In this document: one piece after another, positions 51,053 to 60,700 of the stretch
How the letters are laid out: every line of letters starts with the position of its first letter
How positions within the stretch are numbered: the first letter of the stretch is position 1
Source of the DNA: Streptomyces sp. BA2
Lineage (GTDB): Bacteria; Actinomycetota; Actinomycetes; Streptomycetales; Streptomycetaceae
Assembly (NCBI RefSeq): GCF_009769735.1
Contig: NZ_WSRO01000002.1
Coordinates: forward strand, 558,001-622,000
DNA: 64,000 nt
Direction of reading: 5' to 3'
Made by a program: the position numbers and the translations under genes
Notes under the pieces: generated by a model
What the model was told of the DNA's origin: nothing
The model's input: only the letters and a program-made list of their open reading frames with translations
The model's database searches: none

Positions 51053-52078
51053 ATGTCCACCACGACAGTTCTGCCCCTGCACCCGGCCGAGCACGAGTGC
51101 CCTGCCTGGTGCGCCCGCGAGGCTCACGCGGAGGCAGTCGGGAGTCATGTCAGCACCCCGGTGCGTCTGCCTGCCCCTGCAGAGATGAGCCCGAGCCTCG
51201 AAGTCCCCTTGCTGTCCGTGCAGATCGGCCTCGGGCACGACGAGGAAGCGCGGGGCGAGCAGCCCCGTCTATGGCTGGCGGCCGTCGACGGTACGGCTGA
51301 ACTGGGCCTCGCTGCCCTGGGGTCGTTCATCACCGGCCTGGACAACTTCGCCCTGCGGCTCCGAGGGCTGCGGCACCGGTTCGAGGCCGTCATCCTCGGC
51401 GGTGCGGCCGAAGCCGTCGACCTCTACCCGGCCGCCACTCATCCACTTGAACTCGTCGCCCCCTGTCCGCCCTGGTGCCAGTACCGGGACCAGGAGGAGC
51501 ACAGTGTGAGCGGGCTCCTGGTCGACCAGTTCCATGCCACGGAGGAGGTCAGTATGGAGTTGGGGCTCCATCCGGTGGTGCACACGAAATACGGGCGGGA
51601 GGCAGAGACACTCGATCTCGTCATGGAGCACATGCCGCATGCCCCGCTTCCTCTGATCGACCTCACCATCGGCACCACCCAGAAGCGGCACCACGTGGAG
51701 ATGACCTTCGACGAGGCAGACCAACTGCGGGCTTGCCTCAATGAGTTCATCGGGCAGGGACGCGAGTACGCCCGCCCGGAAGCCGTCGCATCCCTGCAGG
51801 AGCTCGTCGGCTACTGCGGCGTGCGGATCGTGGAGCACCAGAGCGACGCTAGGGGCTTCTTCGGTCACGCCGTCGGCGATACGCGGCAAGGCGGGCCGGT
51901 CTGGGTGACCGTCCCCAGGGAAACCACCGGCCCGTGCCTGGAAGACCGGGTGAAGCACCTGCTGGCAGAGATGCACGAGACACAACGGGAACTGACCGCC
52001 CACGACGGCGCAGAGGTCCGACAGGCGGGGACCCCGCCAGAGCCGCTCTCATGGCTGAGGGGGCAGGCAGCGGCGTGA
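51053..52078 (+). CDS. Protein with two DUF6907-type modules
   Basis: This 341-residue protein starts at ATG 51053 after a strong AAAGGAGACATC ribosome site. Two modules each begin with a CPxWC signature (ECPAWCAREAH near residue 21; CPPWCQYRDQEEH near residue 139) followed by conserved His/Ser strands (LWLAAVDGTAELGLAALGSF; PLIDLTIGTTQKRHHVEMTF) and a DEADQL-type helix. This is the DUF6907 pattern, frequent in accessory regions of Streptomyces and thought to bind metal through Cys/His, though this is unproven. The region from about residue 245 (GYCGVRIVEHQSDARGFFGH) is extra. Moderate GC suggests an accessory gene. Confidence 0.7.
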   Translation: MSTTTVLPLHPAEHECPAWCAREAHAEAVGSHVSTPVRLPAPAEMSPSLEVPLLSVQIGLGHDEEARGEQPRLWLAAVDGTAELGLAALGSFITGLDNFALRLRGLRHRFEAVILGGAAEAVDLYPAATHPLELVAPCPPWCQYRDQEEHSVSGLLVDQFHATEEVSMELGLHPVVHTKYGREAETLDLVMEHMPHAPLPLIDLTIGTTQKRHHVEMTFDEADQLRACLNEFIGQGREYARPEAVASLQELVGYCGVRIVEHQSDARGFFGHAVGDTRQGGPVWVTVPRETTGPCLEDRVKHLLAEMHETQRELTAHDGAEVRQAGTPPEPLSWLRGQAAA

Positions 52079-52213
52079 GCCATTGAGTCACCCGCCATGA
52101 AGGCCAGGGCGCCGTATGCCATGAACGCAGATACGGCGCCCTGATTCGCGTCTGGCTCCTCGCACCCCTCGCGGCGGGCGCCGCCGCTCACACAAGACGC
52201 GGACGAGGCTCCT

Positions 52214-53578
52214 TTAGGCCCCGCTCGCCCTGAGCATGTCCTCGCGCTCGACGATCTTCACGCGCTCGCGCTCCTCCGCCACGCCGAGGGCCTTCTCCGC
52301 GGCGTCGAGGCGGTACCAGCCCTCCCAGGTGGTGAAGCGGACGTTCCGCTCGCCGAGGAAGGCTTCCACGGCCGCCGGATCGGGGGCGGTGGGCGTGTGC
52401 AGACGGGCGTTCGCGTGATCGTCCAGGAGGCTGGCGACCGTCTCGTTGGCGTCGCCCTTGGTGTGGCCGATGAGGCCAACGGGTCCGCGGCGGATCCAGC
52501 CGGTGACGTACGTCGACTGCAGGTGCTCGCCGGTCTCCTCGATGACCCGGCCGCCCTTGTCCGGCACCGTGCCCGACGCGATGTCCCAGGGCAGCTTGGG
52601 CAGCTCGTCGGAGAGGTAGCCCACGGCGCGGTAGACGGCGCCGAGGTCCCACTCCTTGAACTCGCCGGTTCCCTTGACGTTGCCGGTGCCGTCGAGGGCG
52701 GTGCGCTCGGTGCGCAGGCCCACCACCCGGCCGTCCTCTCCGAGGATCTCGGTCGGCGACTCGAAGAAGTGCAGGAAGAGCTTGTGCGGGCGGTCACCGA
52801 CGTCGCGGATGGCCCAGTTCTCCAGGGTCTTGGCCACCATGTCGGCCTGCTTGTTGCCGCGCCGGGTCGCGATCGAGCCATCGTCGTAGTCGATGTCCTC
52901 GGGGTCGACGATGACCTCGATGTTCGGGGAGTGATCGAGCTCCCGCAGCTCCATCGGACTGAACTTGGCCTGCGCGGGGCCGCGACGCCCGAAGACGTGC
53001 ACCTCACGAGCCTTGTTGGCCTTGAGTCCCTCGTGGACGTTCGGCGGGATCTCGGTCGACAGGAGCTCGTCCGCGGTCTTGGCGAGGATGCGCGCCACGT
53101 CCAGGGCCACGTTGCCGACGCCCAGGACGGCGACCTTCTCCGCGTCGAGCGGCCAGGTGCGCGGGACCTCCGGGTGCCCGTCGTACCAGGAGACGAAGTC
53201 CGCGGCGCCGTGCGAGCCGTCGAGGTCGATGCCGGGGATGTCGAGTGCCCGGTCGGCCGTCGCGCCGGTGGAGAAGATCACCGCGTCGTAGAAGCTGCGC
53301 AGGTCGTCCAGGTCGATGTCGTTCGGGTAGTCGACGTTGCCGAAGAAGCGGATCTGAGGCTTGTCCAGGACCTGATGCAGGGCCGTGACGATGCCCTTGA
53401 TCCGCGGGTGGTCGGGGGCGACGCCGTAGCGGATGAGGCCGAAGGGCGCGGGCATCCGCTCGAAGAGGTCGATCGACACACCGGGCTCGACCGCCGCTGC
53501 GGATTTCAGCAGCGCGTCGGCGGCGTAGATGCCGGCCGGACCGGCTCCGACAACGGCTACCCGCAGAGGGCGAGACAT
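52214..53578 (-). CDS. Ferredoxin/flavodoxin-NADP+ reductase, FprA type
   Basis: This 454-residue adrenodoxin-reductase-like flavoprotein has FAD motif VAVVGAGPAGIYAADALLKS at the N-terminus, ERMPAPFGLIRYGVAPDHPR, NADP motif VLGVGNVALDVARILAKTAD and C-terminal TYVTGWIRRGPVGLIGHTKG. It lacks a ferredoxin domain, unlike the FprB-like protein at 35235. A C-terminal extension of about 30 residues (EERERVKIVEREDMLRA) follows. The ATG at 53578 is preceded by a degenerate iron-box-like palindrome. It transfers electrons between NADPH and ferredoxins, for instance to P450s or iron-sulfur biogenesis. Confidence 0.92.
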   Translation of the reverse strand: MSRPLRVAVVGAGPAGIYAADALLKSAAAVEPGVSIDLFERMPAPFGLIRYGVAPDHPRIKGIVTALHQVLDKPQIRFFGNVDYPNDIDLDDLRSFYDAVIFSTGATADRALDIPGIDLDGSHGAADFVSWYDGHPEVPRTWPLDAEKVAVLGVGNVALDVARILAKTADELLSTEIPPNVHEGLKANKAREVHVFGRRGPAQAKFSPMELRELDHSPNIEVIVDPEDIDYDDGSIATRRGNKQADMVAKTLENWAIRDVGDRPHKLFLHFFESPTEILGEDGRVVGLRTERTALDGTGNVKGTGEFKEWDLGAVYRAVGYLSDELPKLPWDIASGTVPDKGGRVIEETGEHLQSTYVTGWIRRGPVGLIGHTKGDANETVASLLDDHANARLHTPTAPDPAAVEAFLGERNVRFTTWEGWYRLDAAEKALGVAEERERVKIVEREDMLRASGA

Positions 53579-53622
53579 GATCAGGTTTCCCTTCGAGCGA
53601 AGACGTGGGGCTCGTGGGGAAG

Positions 53623-53648
53623 CCTAAACTAAGGCAATCCTAAGTTAG
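53623..53648. promoter_or_regulatory. Possible iron-regulator (DmdR/IdeR-type) box upstream of fprA
   Basis: CTAAGGCAATCCTAAG (53629-53644) sits in an AT-rich segment reading CCTAAACTAAGG to CCTAAGTTAG. It resembles the TTAGG/CCTAA arms of DmdR/IdeR boxes but matches only about 12 of 19 positions. It lies 45-70 bp upstream of the fprA start. Confidence 0.35.
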
Positions 53649-53666
53649 TACCCGGCCTTGACCTAT

Positions 53667-53693
53667 GACCTCATAAGGACAGCTTATGGGGTC
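53667..53693. promoter_or_regulatory. Inverted repeat in the fprA / beta-propeller divergent region
   Basis: GACCTCATAAG (53667-53677) and CTTATGGGGTC (53683-53693) pair over 10 of 11 positions with a 5-bp loop. TTGACC at 53658-53663 just before it could be the -35 of the rightward gene, placing the repeat over its -10 region, as expected for a repressor site. Confidence 0.4.
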
Positions 53694-53844
53694 ACGAAGG
53701 CAGGGTTTGAGCCGCAGGTCGCACGCGGGAGCGGGACGCCAGGGAACCCGGGGCACGGCCACCTCGTTGTCAACACGCCGCACACGCAACAGAGTTGCGG
53801 CAATTGAGGCTCCCCACCCCCGCTCTCCACGGAGGCCCCGGAAC

Positions 53845-54804
53845 ATGACCCGCGATCACCGGAATCACCCCCAGCCTTCCCGGCGCACCGTCCTCGGCGG
53901 CGCCACCCTCGCAGCCCTCACGGTGGCGACCGGCGCCGGAACGGCCGGGGCAGCCACCACCGCGCACGGCGCCACATGGCCGACCGAGTTCCCGCTCCCC
54001 GACGGCTTCCTCCCCGAGGGGATAGCCATCGGCAGAAAGCCATACGCCTACATGGGCTCGCGCGCCAACGGCGCCGTCTACCGCACCGACCTGCGCACCG
54101 GCCGGGGCGAAGTCTTCTACGAGGGCGCCGCGGGCATGGTGGCGGTCGGTCTGAAGCTGGACGACGACGGCCTGCTCTACATCGCCGGTAACACCGGGGT
54201 CGCGCGGGTCCTCGACACCCGCAGCGGCAAGCTCGTGGCCACGTACCAACTCACGGAAGCCGCCGGCCACTTCATCAATGACGTCACCCTGCTCGGCGAC
54301 CGCGCCTGGTTCACCGACTCGCGCGACAGCGTGCTCCACGGAGTGCCGCGCAGCGGCAAGGGCAAGGTGCGCGCGCTGCCGCTCGGCGGCGACTGGGTGC
54401 AGACACCGGACGTGATCAACGCCAACGGCATCGTCGGCACGCCGGACGGCCGGGGCCTGATCGTCGTCAGCAGCTCCCCCGGCAAGCTCTATCGGGTGCA
54501 TCTCAAGACCGGGCACGCCACCGAGATCACGCTGGTCGGCGCGGACAACGTGGTCAACGGCGACGGCCTCCTGCGCATCGGCCGCACCCTGTACGTCGTA
54601 CAGAACCGGCTGAACCTCATCAGCGTGTTCCACCTCGACGCCCAGGCGGGCTCCGCCACCCTGCGCCACACGATCACCGACCCCCGCTTCGACGTGCCCA
54701 CCACCGCGGCCCGCTGGGGCGACCGTCTCTATCTCGTCAACGCCCGCTTCACCAGCCCGCAGGAGCCGGGGACGACGTTCAACGCCGTCGCCGTTCCCCT
54801 CTGA
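53845..54804 (+). CDS. Tat-exported SMP-30/gluconolactonase-like beta-propeller protein
   Basis: The 319-residue product begins with a twin-arginine signal (PSRRTVLGGATLAALTVATG) with cleavage near AGA-A. A six-bladed propeller follows with repeated GLYxIA/GRAWFTDSRD/GLIVVSSSPGKLYRV/TLYVVQNRLNLISVF strands. SMP-30-type metal ligands are suggested by the Asn/Asp in INANGIVGTPDG and VNGDGLL. It may be a secreted lactonase or a periplasmic scaffold; the substrate is unknown. The ATG at 53845 follows GGAGG. Confidence 0.8.
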   Translation: MTRDHRNHPQPSRRTVLGGATLAALTVATGAGTAGAATTAHGATWPTEFPLPDGFLPEGIAIGRKPYAYMGSRANGAVYRTDLRTGRGEVFYEGAAGMVAVGLKLDDDGLLYIAGNTGVARVLDTRSGKLVATYQLTEAAGHFINDVTLLGDRAWFTDSRDSVLHGVPRSGKGKVRALPLGGDWVQTPDVINANGIVGTPDGRGLIVVSSSPGKLYRVHLKTGHATEITLVGADNVVNGDGLLRIGRTLYVVQNRLNLISVFHLDAQAGSATLRHTITDPRFDVPTTAARWGDRLYLVNARFTSPQEPGTTFNAVAVPL

Positions 54805-54911
54805 GTTCCCCTCTGAATACCCCCTGAAGCGCGGGCGGGCGGCACCCATTGCATGATCAAAAGCGGCGTCGGGTTAGCATATGAGCGCCGCCTAGCTCGA
54901 AAGATACTCCT

Positions 54912-56357
54912 GTGACTGTCAATGACGACTCGTTCACCAATTGGAAGCACCGCGAGGAGATCGCGGAGTCGATGATCCCGATCATCGGGAAGCTGCACCG
55001 GGAGCGGGACGTGACCGTCCTGCTCCACAGCCGCTCCTTGGTGAACAAGTCGGTGGTCAGCCTCCTGAAGACCCACCGATTCGCCCGGCAGATAGCCGGT
55101 GAGGAACTCTCCGTCACCGAGACGCTGCCGTTCCTCCAGGCCCTCACGACGCTCGATCTCGGTCCTTCGCAGATCGACCTCGGCCTGCTCGCGGAGGCGT
55201 ACAGGACCGATGACCGCGGTCTGTCGGTCGCGGAGTTCACCGCCGAGGCCGTCGCCGGCGCCACGGGCGAGAACAAGATCGAGAGCCGCGAGGGACGCGA
55301 CGTCGTCCTCTACGGGTTCGGTCGCATCGGCCGCCTCGTCGCCCGCCTGCTCATCGAGAAGGCCGGTTCGGGCAACGGCCTTCGCTTGCGCGCCGTCGTC
55401 GTCCGCAAGGGCGGCGATCAGGACTTGGTCAAGCGCGCCTCGCTGCTGCGCCGTGACTCCATCCACGGCCAGTTCCAGGGCACGATCACCGTCGACGAGG
55501 CGAACAGCACGATCATCGCCAACGGCAACGAGATCAAGGTGATCTACGCCAACGACCCCTCCGAGGTCGACTACACGGCGTACGGCGTCAAGGACGCCAT
55601 CCTCATCGACAACACCGGCAAGTGGCGCGACCGCGAGGGGCTCTCCCAGCACCTGCGCCCCGGTATCGACAAGGTCGTCCTGACGGCGCCGGGCAAGGGC
55701 GACGTCCCGAACATCGTGCACGGCGTCAACCACGACACGATCAAGCCGGACGAGCAGATCCTGTCCTGCGCCTCCTGCACCACGAACGCGATCGTGCCGC
55801 CCCTGAAGGCCATGGCCGACGAGTACGGCGTGCTGCGCGGCCATGTGGAGACCGTCCACTCGTTCACCAACGACCAGAACCTCCTGGACAACTTCCACAA
55901 GGCCGACCGCCGCGGCCGCTCCGCGCCGCTGAACATGGTCATCACCGAGACCGGCGCCGCCTCCGCCGTCGCCAAGGCACTGCCCGACCTCAAGGCGCCC
56001 ATCACCGGCAGCTCGATCCGCGTCCCCGTCCCGGACGTCTCGATCGCCATCCTGAGCCTGCGCCTGGGCCGCGAGACCACCCGCGAAGAGGTCCTCGAGC
56101 ACCTCCGCGACGTCTCGCTGCACTCGCCGCTGAAGCGACAGATCGACTTCACGACCGCTCCCGACGCCGTCTCCATGGACTTCGTCGGCTCGCGGCACGC
56201 CTCGATCGTCGACGCGGGCGCCACGAAGGTCGACGGCGACAACGCGATTCTCTACCTCTGGTACGACAACGAGTTCGGCTACTCGTGCCAGGTCATCCGC
56301 GTCGTCCAGCACGTCTCCGGCGTGGAGTACCCGACGTACCCGGTGCCGGTGGTCTGA
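54912..56357 (+). CDS. gap: Glyceraldehyde-3-phosphate dehydrogenase with long N-terminal extension (gap2-type)
   Basis: This 481-residue enzyme has a helical N-terminal extension of about 130 residues, known in an actinobacterial/proteobacterial GAPDH subgroup. The classic core follows: NAD motif VVLYGFGRIGRLVARLLIEK (about residue 129), catalytic Cys in SCASCTTNAIVPPL, His in VHSFTNDQNLLDNFHKADRR and the C-terminal WYDNEFGYSCQVIRVV. GTG 54912 is the start. It catalyses glyceraldehyde-3-phosphate to 1,3-bisphosphoglycerate with NAD(P). Monocistronic, ending at a very strong bidirectional terminator. Confidence 0.93.
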   Translation: MTVNDDSFTNWKHREEIAESMIPIIGKLHRERDVTVLLHSRSLVNKSVVSLLKTHRFARQIAGEELSVTETLPFLQALTTLDLGPSQIDLGLLAEAYRTDDRGLSVAEFTAEAVAGATGENKIESREGRDVVLYGFGRIGRLVARLLIEKAGSGNGLRLRAVVVRKGGDQDLVKRASLLRRDSIHGQFQGTITVDEANSTIIANGNEIKVIYANDPSEVDYTAYGVKDAILIDNTGKWRDREGLSQHLRPGIDKVVLTAPGKGDVPNIVHGVNHDTIKPDEQILSCASCTTNAIVPPLKAMADEYGVLRGHVETVHSFTNDQNLLDNFHKADRRGRSAPLNMVITETGAASAVAKALPDLKAPITGSSIRVPVPDVSIAILSLRLGRETTREEVLEHLRDVSLHSPLKRQIDFTTAPDAVSMDFVGSRHASIVDAGATKVDGDNAILYLWYDNEFGYSCQVIRVVQHVSGVEYPTYPVPVV

Positions 56358-56372
56358 CACCGGCCCTGACAC

Positions 56373-56443
56373 GGGTGACTGCGAAAACGGCGGTGGGCGG
56401 CAAGGGATCCCCTTGCCGCCCACCGCCGTTTTCGCGGTCACCC
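56373..56443. terminator. Bidirectional intrinsic terminator between gap and the PucR gene
   Basis: A 34-bp stem (56373-56406 with 56410-56443) has a 3-nt loop and a single G-U position. AAAA and TTTT tracts are located symmetrically inside the stem, so each strand has a GC-rich hairpin of about 21 bp followed by T4. The right arm includes the last codons and stop (56438-56440) of the leftward PucR gene. Confidence 0.92.
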
Positions 56444-57700
56444 GCCGAGCAGCCTGCGCGCCCCCAGCGCGAGCGAGATCTCCACGAGGTCACCGACCCG
56501 GGTGAGGCTGCGACCCGTCAACTGCTCGACGCGTCGCAGGCGGTTGAGGACGGTGTTGCGGTGGCAGTAGAGGCGGGCGCCCGCGCGCTGCGCGGAGCCA
56601 TCCGTCTCCAGCCAGACGACGAGCGTGTCGAGCAGGAGGTCCCGGTCGGTGGGGTCGAGGGACCGTAACTGGCCGAGTACGCGCTCGGCGAGCGCTTCCG
56701 CAAGATCGGGCGACGAGACGACGAGGGCGTCGGGCAGACGTTCGTCCAGGAGTACGGTGCCGCCGCTGCGGGGGCAGGCGCGCAGCGCCGTGTCGGCGAG
56801 GCGGCGGGCGTGCGGGACGGCGGCAAGGCCCTCCACGGGCGAACCGATGCCGGCGCGGGCCCCGGTCGGCAGGGCGAGGCCGGCGCCGAGCGCGGACAGT
56901 TCGGCCGCCGGGTCGCCTTCGGCGTCGCCGAGCAGCACCAAGGCGTACTGGGTGTCGGGACCGGCGTGGCGCAGGGCCCGCGTCCCCGGCGGCAGGGTGA
57001 GGATGCACTCCTCTCCCGCCAAGGCGATCACGGCGTACCACCCGTCCTCGGGCAGGCCCAGGACTTCGGCGGCGGTGGGCAGGTCGGTGAGGCGGGCGCT
57101 CCCGTCGAGGAGGCCCGCGGTCAGGAGCCGCATCCGGTTCTCGTGCCGCCAGGCGATGCGGCGCTCGGTGCGGCGGTAGGCGTCGGCGACCACGCCGCAG
57201 TGCTCGTCGACGAAGTTCCACACGTCCGTGGCGACATGGATGAGCAGGCGCATGTCGTCGGGGTTGCCGCGCGAGACCTCCTCGACCAGGCCCTGCCACA
57301 CCATCGCCCCGCCGAGCCGGAAGGCGTGCAGCAACGCGTCGAGCGGCAGGCCCCGTTCGGCGCGCACCCCGGCGATCTGGATGGACGTGCGGTGGGCGGC
57401 CTCCCGGGTCTCCCCCGGCTGGAGGAGCGAGGTGACGCTGTACCGCAGGGAGCGGTGCACCTCCTGCCACACCTCGGTGGGGCGGGCCTCGATGTCGGCC
57501 CGGTAGGCGGGCTCCCGCTCGCGCAGCTCCGCGACGAGCCGGTCGGTCATCGCGGGCAGGTCCCTCAGCAGGGCGCGGGCCGCGCGGTGCAGTACGGCGA
57601 CGGCCTCGGCGTCGAGGAGGGAGCGGGCGCCCGGTGCGAGCGGGGCGATGGCGGGCACTTCGTGCAGGGGCCCGACCCGTGACCGCAGGACGTGTGGCAT
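56438..57700 (-). CDS. PucR-family transcriptional regulator
   Basis: This 420-residue regulator has an N-terminal RsbT co-antagonist-like helical region (TDRLVAELREREPAYRADIE to LLDGSARLTDLP), a GGDEF-like middle domain and a C-terminal PucR HTH. The HTH reads LLDTLVVWLETDGSAQRAGA, then LYCHRNTVLNRLRRVEQLTG and VGDLVEISLALGARRLL. ATG 57700 follows GGAGG with 5-bp spacing and is preferred over a GTG at 57724. Such regulators often control purine, amino-acid or catabolic genes; no target is obvious beside it. Confidence 0.9.
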   Translation of the reverse strand: MPHVLRSRVGPLHEVPAIAPLAPGARSLLDAEAVAVLHRAARALLRDLPAMTDRLVAELREREPAYRADIEARPTEVWQEVHRSLRYSVTSLLQPGETREAAHRTSIQIAGVRAERGLPLDALLHAFRLGGAMVWQGLVEEVSRGNPDDMRLLIHVATDVWNFVDEHCGVVADAYRRTERRIAWRHENRMRLLTAGLLDGSARLTDLPTAAEVLGLPEDGWYAVIALAGEECILTLPPGTRALRHAGPDTQYALVLLGDAEGDPAAELSALGAGLALPTGARAGIGSPVEGLAAVPHARRLADTALRACPRSGGTVLLDERLPDALVVSSPDLAEALAERVLGQLRSLDPTDRDLLLDTLVVWLETDGSAQRAGARLYCHRNTVLNRLRRVEQLTGRSLTRVGDLVEISLALGARRLLGG

Positions 57701-57772
57701 GGGGCCTCCACGGGAAGTGTGCACGCCGGATCTTCCTGACGCCCGAAGAATGGCATACCGCCCAGTCGGTAC

Positions 57773-60700
57773 CTAGAGGTGTGCGGCAATCTCCTCATCA
57801 CGGTCCGGCAACCCTTTGTCTTCGGCGAGCAGCCGGGACAGCTCGACGCGGGAGCGTACGCCGAGCGCGGCGAACACATTGCGCAGGTGGTGGTCGACGG
57901 TGCGGTGGCTCACCGACAGGCGCACGGCCACCTCGCGGTTGGTGGCGCCCTCCGCCACATGACGGGCGATGCGCTGCTGCTGCGGGGTCAGTGCGGCGAG
58001 CGGTCCCGGCCCCGGTCCCGGCTCCCCCGCGACCGCCTCGCCCGCGGCGCGGAGTTCGCCGCGGCTGCGGTCCGCCCACGCGCGGGCCCCGCACCGCTCG
58101 AAGCCGACCAGCGCGTCCCGCAGCGGGCCGCGCGCCTCGCGGGTACGGCGCCTGCGGCGCAGCCACTGGCCGAACAGCAGCTGCGTACGGGCGCGTTCGA
58201 ACTCGCCGGGTGAGCGGTCGTGGTGCGCGAGCGCGCTCTCGTACGCGGCGGCCGTCTGCTGCGACGGGGCCAGCAGGGCGCGGCAGCGGGCCAGTTGGGC
58301 CGGGGCGAGCCGGTCCGCCGTGGCCTCGGTCCAGCGGGTGAACTCGGCTGTGGCGCTGTGGGCTTCTGCTGTGCGCCCGGCCTGTACGGCTGCTTCGACG
58401 AAGCAGGGGGCGGCCAGCATCCTGACGGCGAAGTGCCCGCGCCGGGGTCCCGGGGCGACCAGTGGTGCGAGGCGGGCCGCCGCATCCCCTGGGCGCCCCG
58501 CTGCGAGATCCGCTCGGGCGACGGCCCAGACGGCGAGCGTGGCGGCCTGGTTGAGTCCATGCGGTCCGGCGCCCTCGGCAGCGGCCGCCGCATGCCTGGC
58601 GCAGGCCTCCGCGTCACCCCCCACGGACGCGGCGAGCGCGAGAACGGCGTGCAGGCAGGCAGCGACATTGGGCTGCCCGGTGCGGTGCGCGGCCTTGAGC
58701 CCTTCGAGGGCGTGGGCCCGGGCCGTGGTGTGCCGCCCTGCACGCAGTTCTCCGTACGCCAGGTGTTCCAGGGCCCGCGGCAGCAGGACCTCGGGCCCGT
58801 ATGCGCGCACGGCGGCGAGCGCTCGGGCGCCCGCGCCGCAGGCGCTCTCGACCTCGCCGACGACCAGGGCGGCGGCTGCGGCGCGCAGCAGCCCGGCGGG
58901 CTCGTTCGTGGTGGGTACGTCGTCCAGGCATCGACGCAGCAGGGCGTGGCCTTCGGAGGTGCGGCCGGACAGGACCGCGCACATCCCGGCGCGGTACGCC
59001 TCCAGGGGCGGGTCGTCGGCGCAGGCGGGGACGCGCGCCATCGCCTCCCGGTAGGCCGCGGCGTCGCCCATCGCCCAGGCCGCCTCCGCCGCGGCCAGCA
59101 GCGCGTGGCGGGCCGGTTCGGGCGGGAGCAGCGCGGCGGCGGTGAGCAGGGCCTCCCTGGCATCGGCGACCGGCCCGTCGGCGAGGGCCAAGAGTCCGCG
59201 CACACGGTGGACGCCGCCGTGGGCGGGAACGGCAGCTGTGCGGGCGAGCAGGGCACGGGCCCGGACGGGGTCCCCTGCCAAGCGGGCCGCTTCCGCCGCG
59301 TCGGCGAGCCGGTCGGTACGCAGCGTCGTGTCGGCGGTGAGTGCCGCGGCGCGGGCCAGGGCGGCGGAACGCTCGGCGTGCGGACGGGGTGCGGTCGCCG
59401 CCGCGGCGAGGGCTCCGGCGAGCCGCGCGTCGTGGTCCCCTGCGGCGCAGGCGAGTTGGACCAGGCAGGAGAGGCGGTCACGGCAGACGGCGGCGAGGCG
59501 GGCGTGGGCGGCGCGGCGGCGGGCGAGCGGGGCGCGGTGCAGTACCGCCCGGCGAAGGAGGGGGTGAGTGAAGTGGACGCGCCCACCCACTACGACGACC
59601 ACACCAGCAGCTTCAGCAGGCGCAAGCCCCGCGGAACCACAGCCACCCCACAACAACAACTCAAGCCCCGCACCCACCCCCTCGGCTCCACACTCCCCGC
59701 CCGCCGCCGCCCGCAACAACAAAGCCCGGTCCGCGGCACCACCCCCAGGCTCACCCTCCCCGCCCGCCGCAGCTTCCAGCAGCAAAGCCAGGTCCGCGGC
59801 CCCACCCCGGAGTCCGTGCTCGCCGCCCGCCGCTACCCGCAACAACGGAGCCAGCCCCTCACCCGCACCCTCGGCTTCACCCTCCCCAACCCCCGCCGCC
59901 CGCAACAACAAAGCCAGGCCCGAGGCCCCACTCCCGGGTTCATGCTCCCTGTCCGCCCCAGCCCGCAACAGCTGGGCGAGATCTGCACCCACACCACCGG
60001 CTTCGCGCTCCCCTGCCCCTGCCCCTGCCCCCAGCAGCAAAGCCAGGTCCGCGGCCCCACTCCCGGGTACGTGCTCTCTGTCCGCCGCCGCCCGCAACAA
60101 CTGGGCGAAACCCGCACCCTCAGCCTCACGCACCCCCGCCGCCGCCCGAAACAACCGGACGAGGCCCCCACCCGCACCCGCACCCTCACCCTCCCCGACC
60201 TCCGCCGCCGCCCGCACCAACAAAGCCAGGTCCGCCCCCGCCCCCTCAGGCTCATGCTCCCCGGCCGCCGCCGCGAGCAGCAGTAGGGCGCGGGTGTGGT
60301 GGGGGAGTTCGTCGATGTGGGTGGCGTAGGCGGCGAGGACGGCTTCGCCGCCGGGGAGCGGGTCAGGGAGCGGAGTGCGGCCGGACAGTTGGCCGGGGGT
60401 GAGGGCCGCGACGAGCGCGGAGAGCAGGCGCGGGTTGCCCGCTGCCTCGCGGATCAGCCAGGCTCCGACCACCGGGTCGGCCGAGCCGCGGGTCAGCCGG
60501 TCGAGCAGGGCGGCAGCCGCACTGTCGTCGAGCGGGCCCAGGCGCACGGTCGCGAGGCCGCCCAACTCGCCCGCCCTGGTGTGGTGTTCAGTGAGGGTGA
60601 GTATGACGCCGACTGAGCTCTCGGCGGGCAGGCGGCGCAGGTCGGCCAAGAGAGCGGACCGGGCCGCCGGGCACCAAGTGTGCGCGTCGTCGATGCAGAC

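Noticed and set aside
58220..60286. 688-codon rightward frame opposite the LuxR-family gene
   Set aside because: Antisense shadow; the Pro/Gln-rich repeats in it are the reverse of the helix repeats of the real protein.
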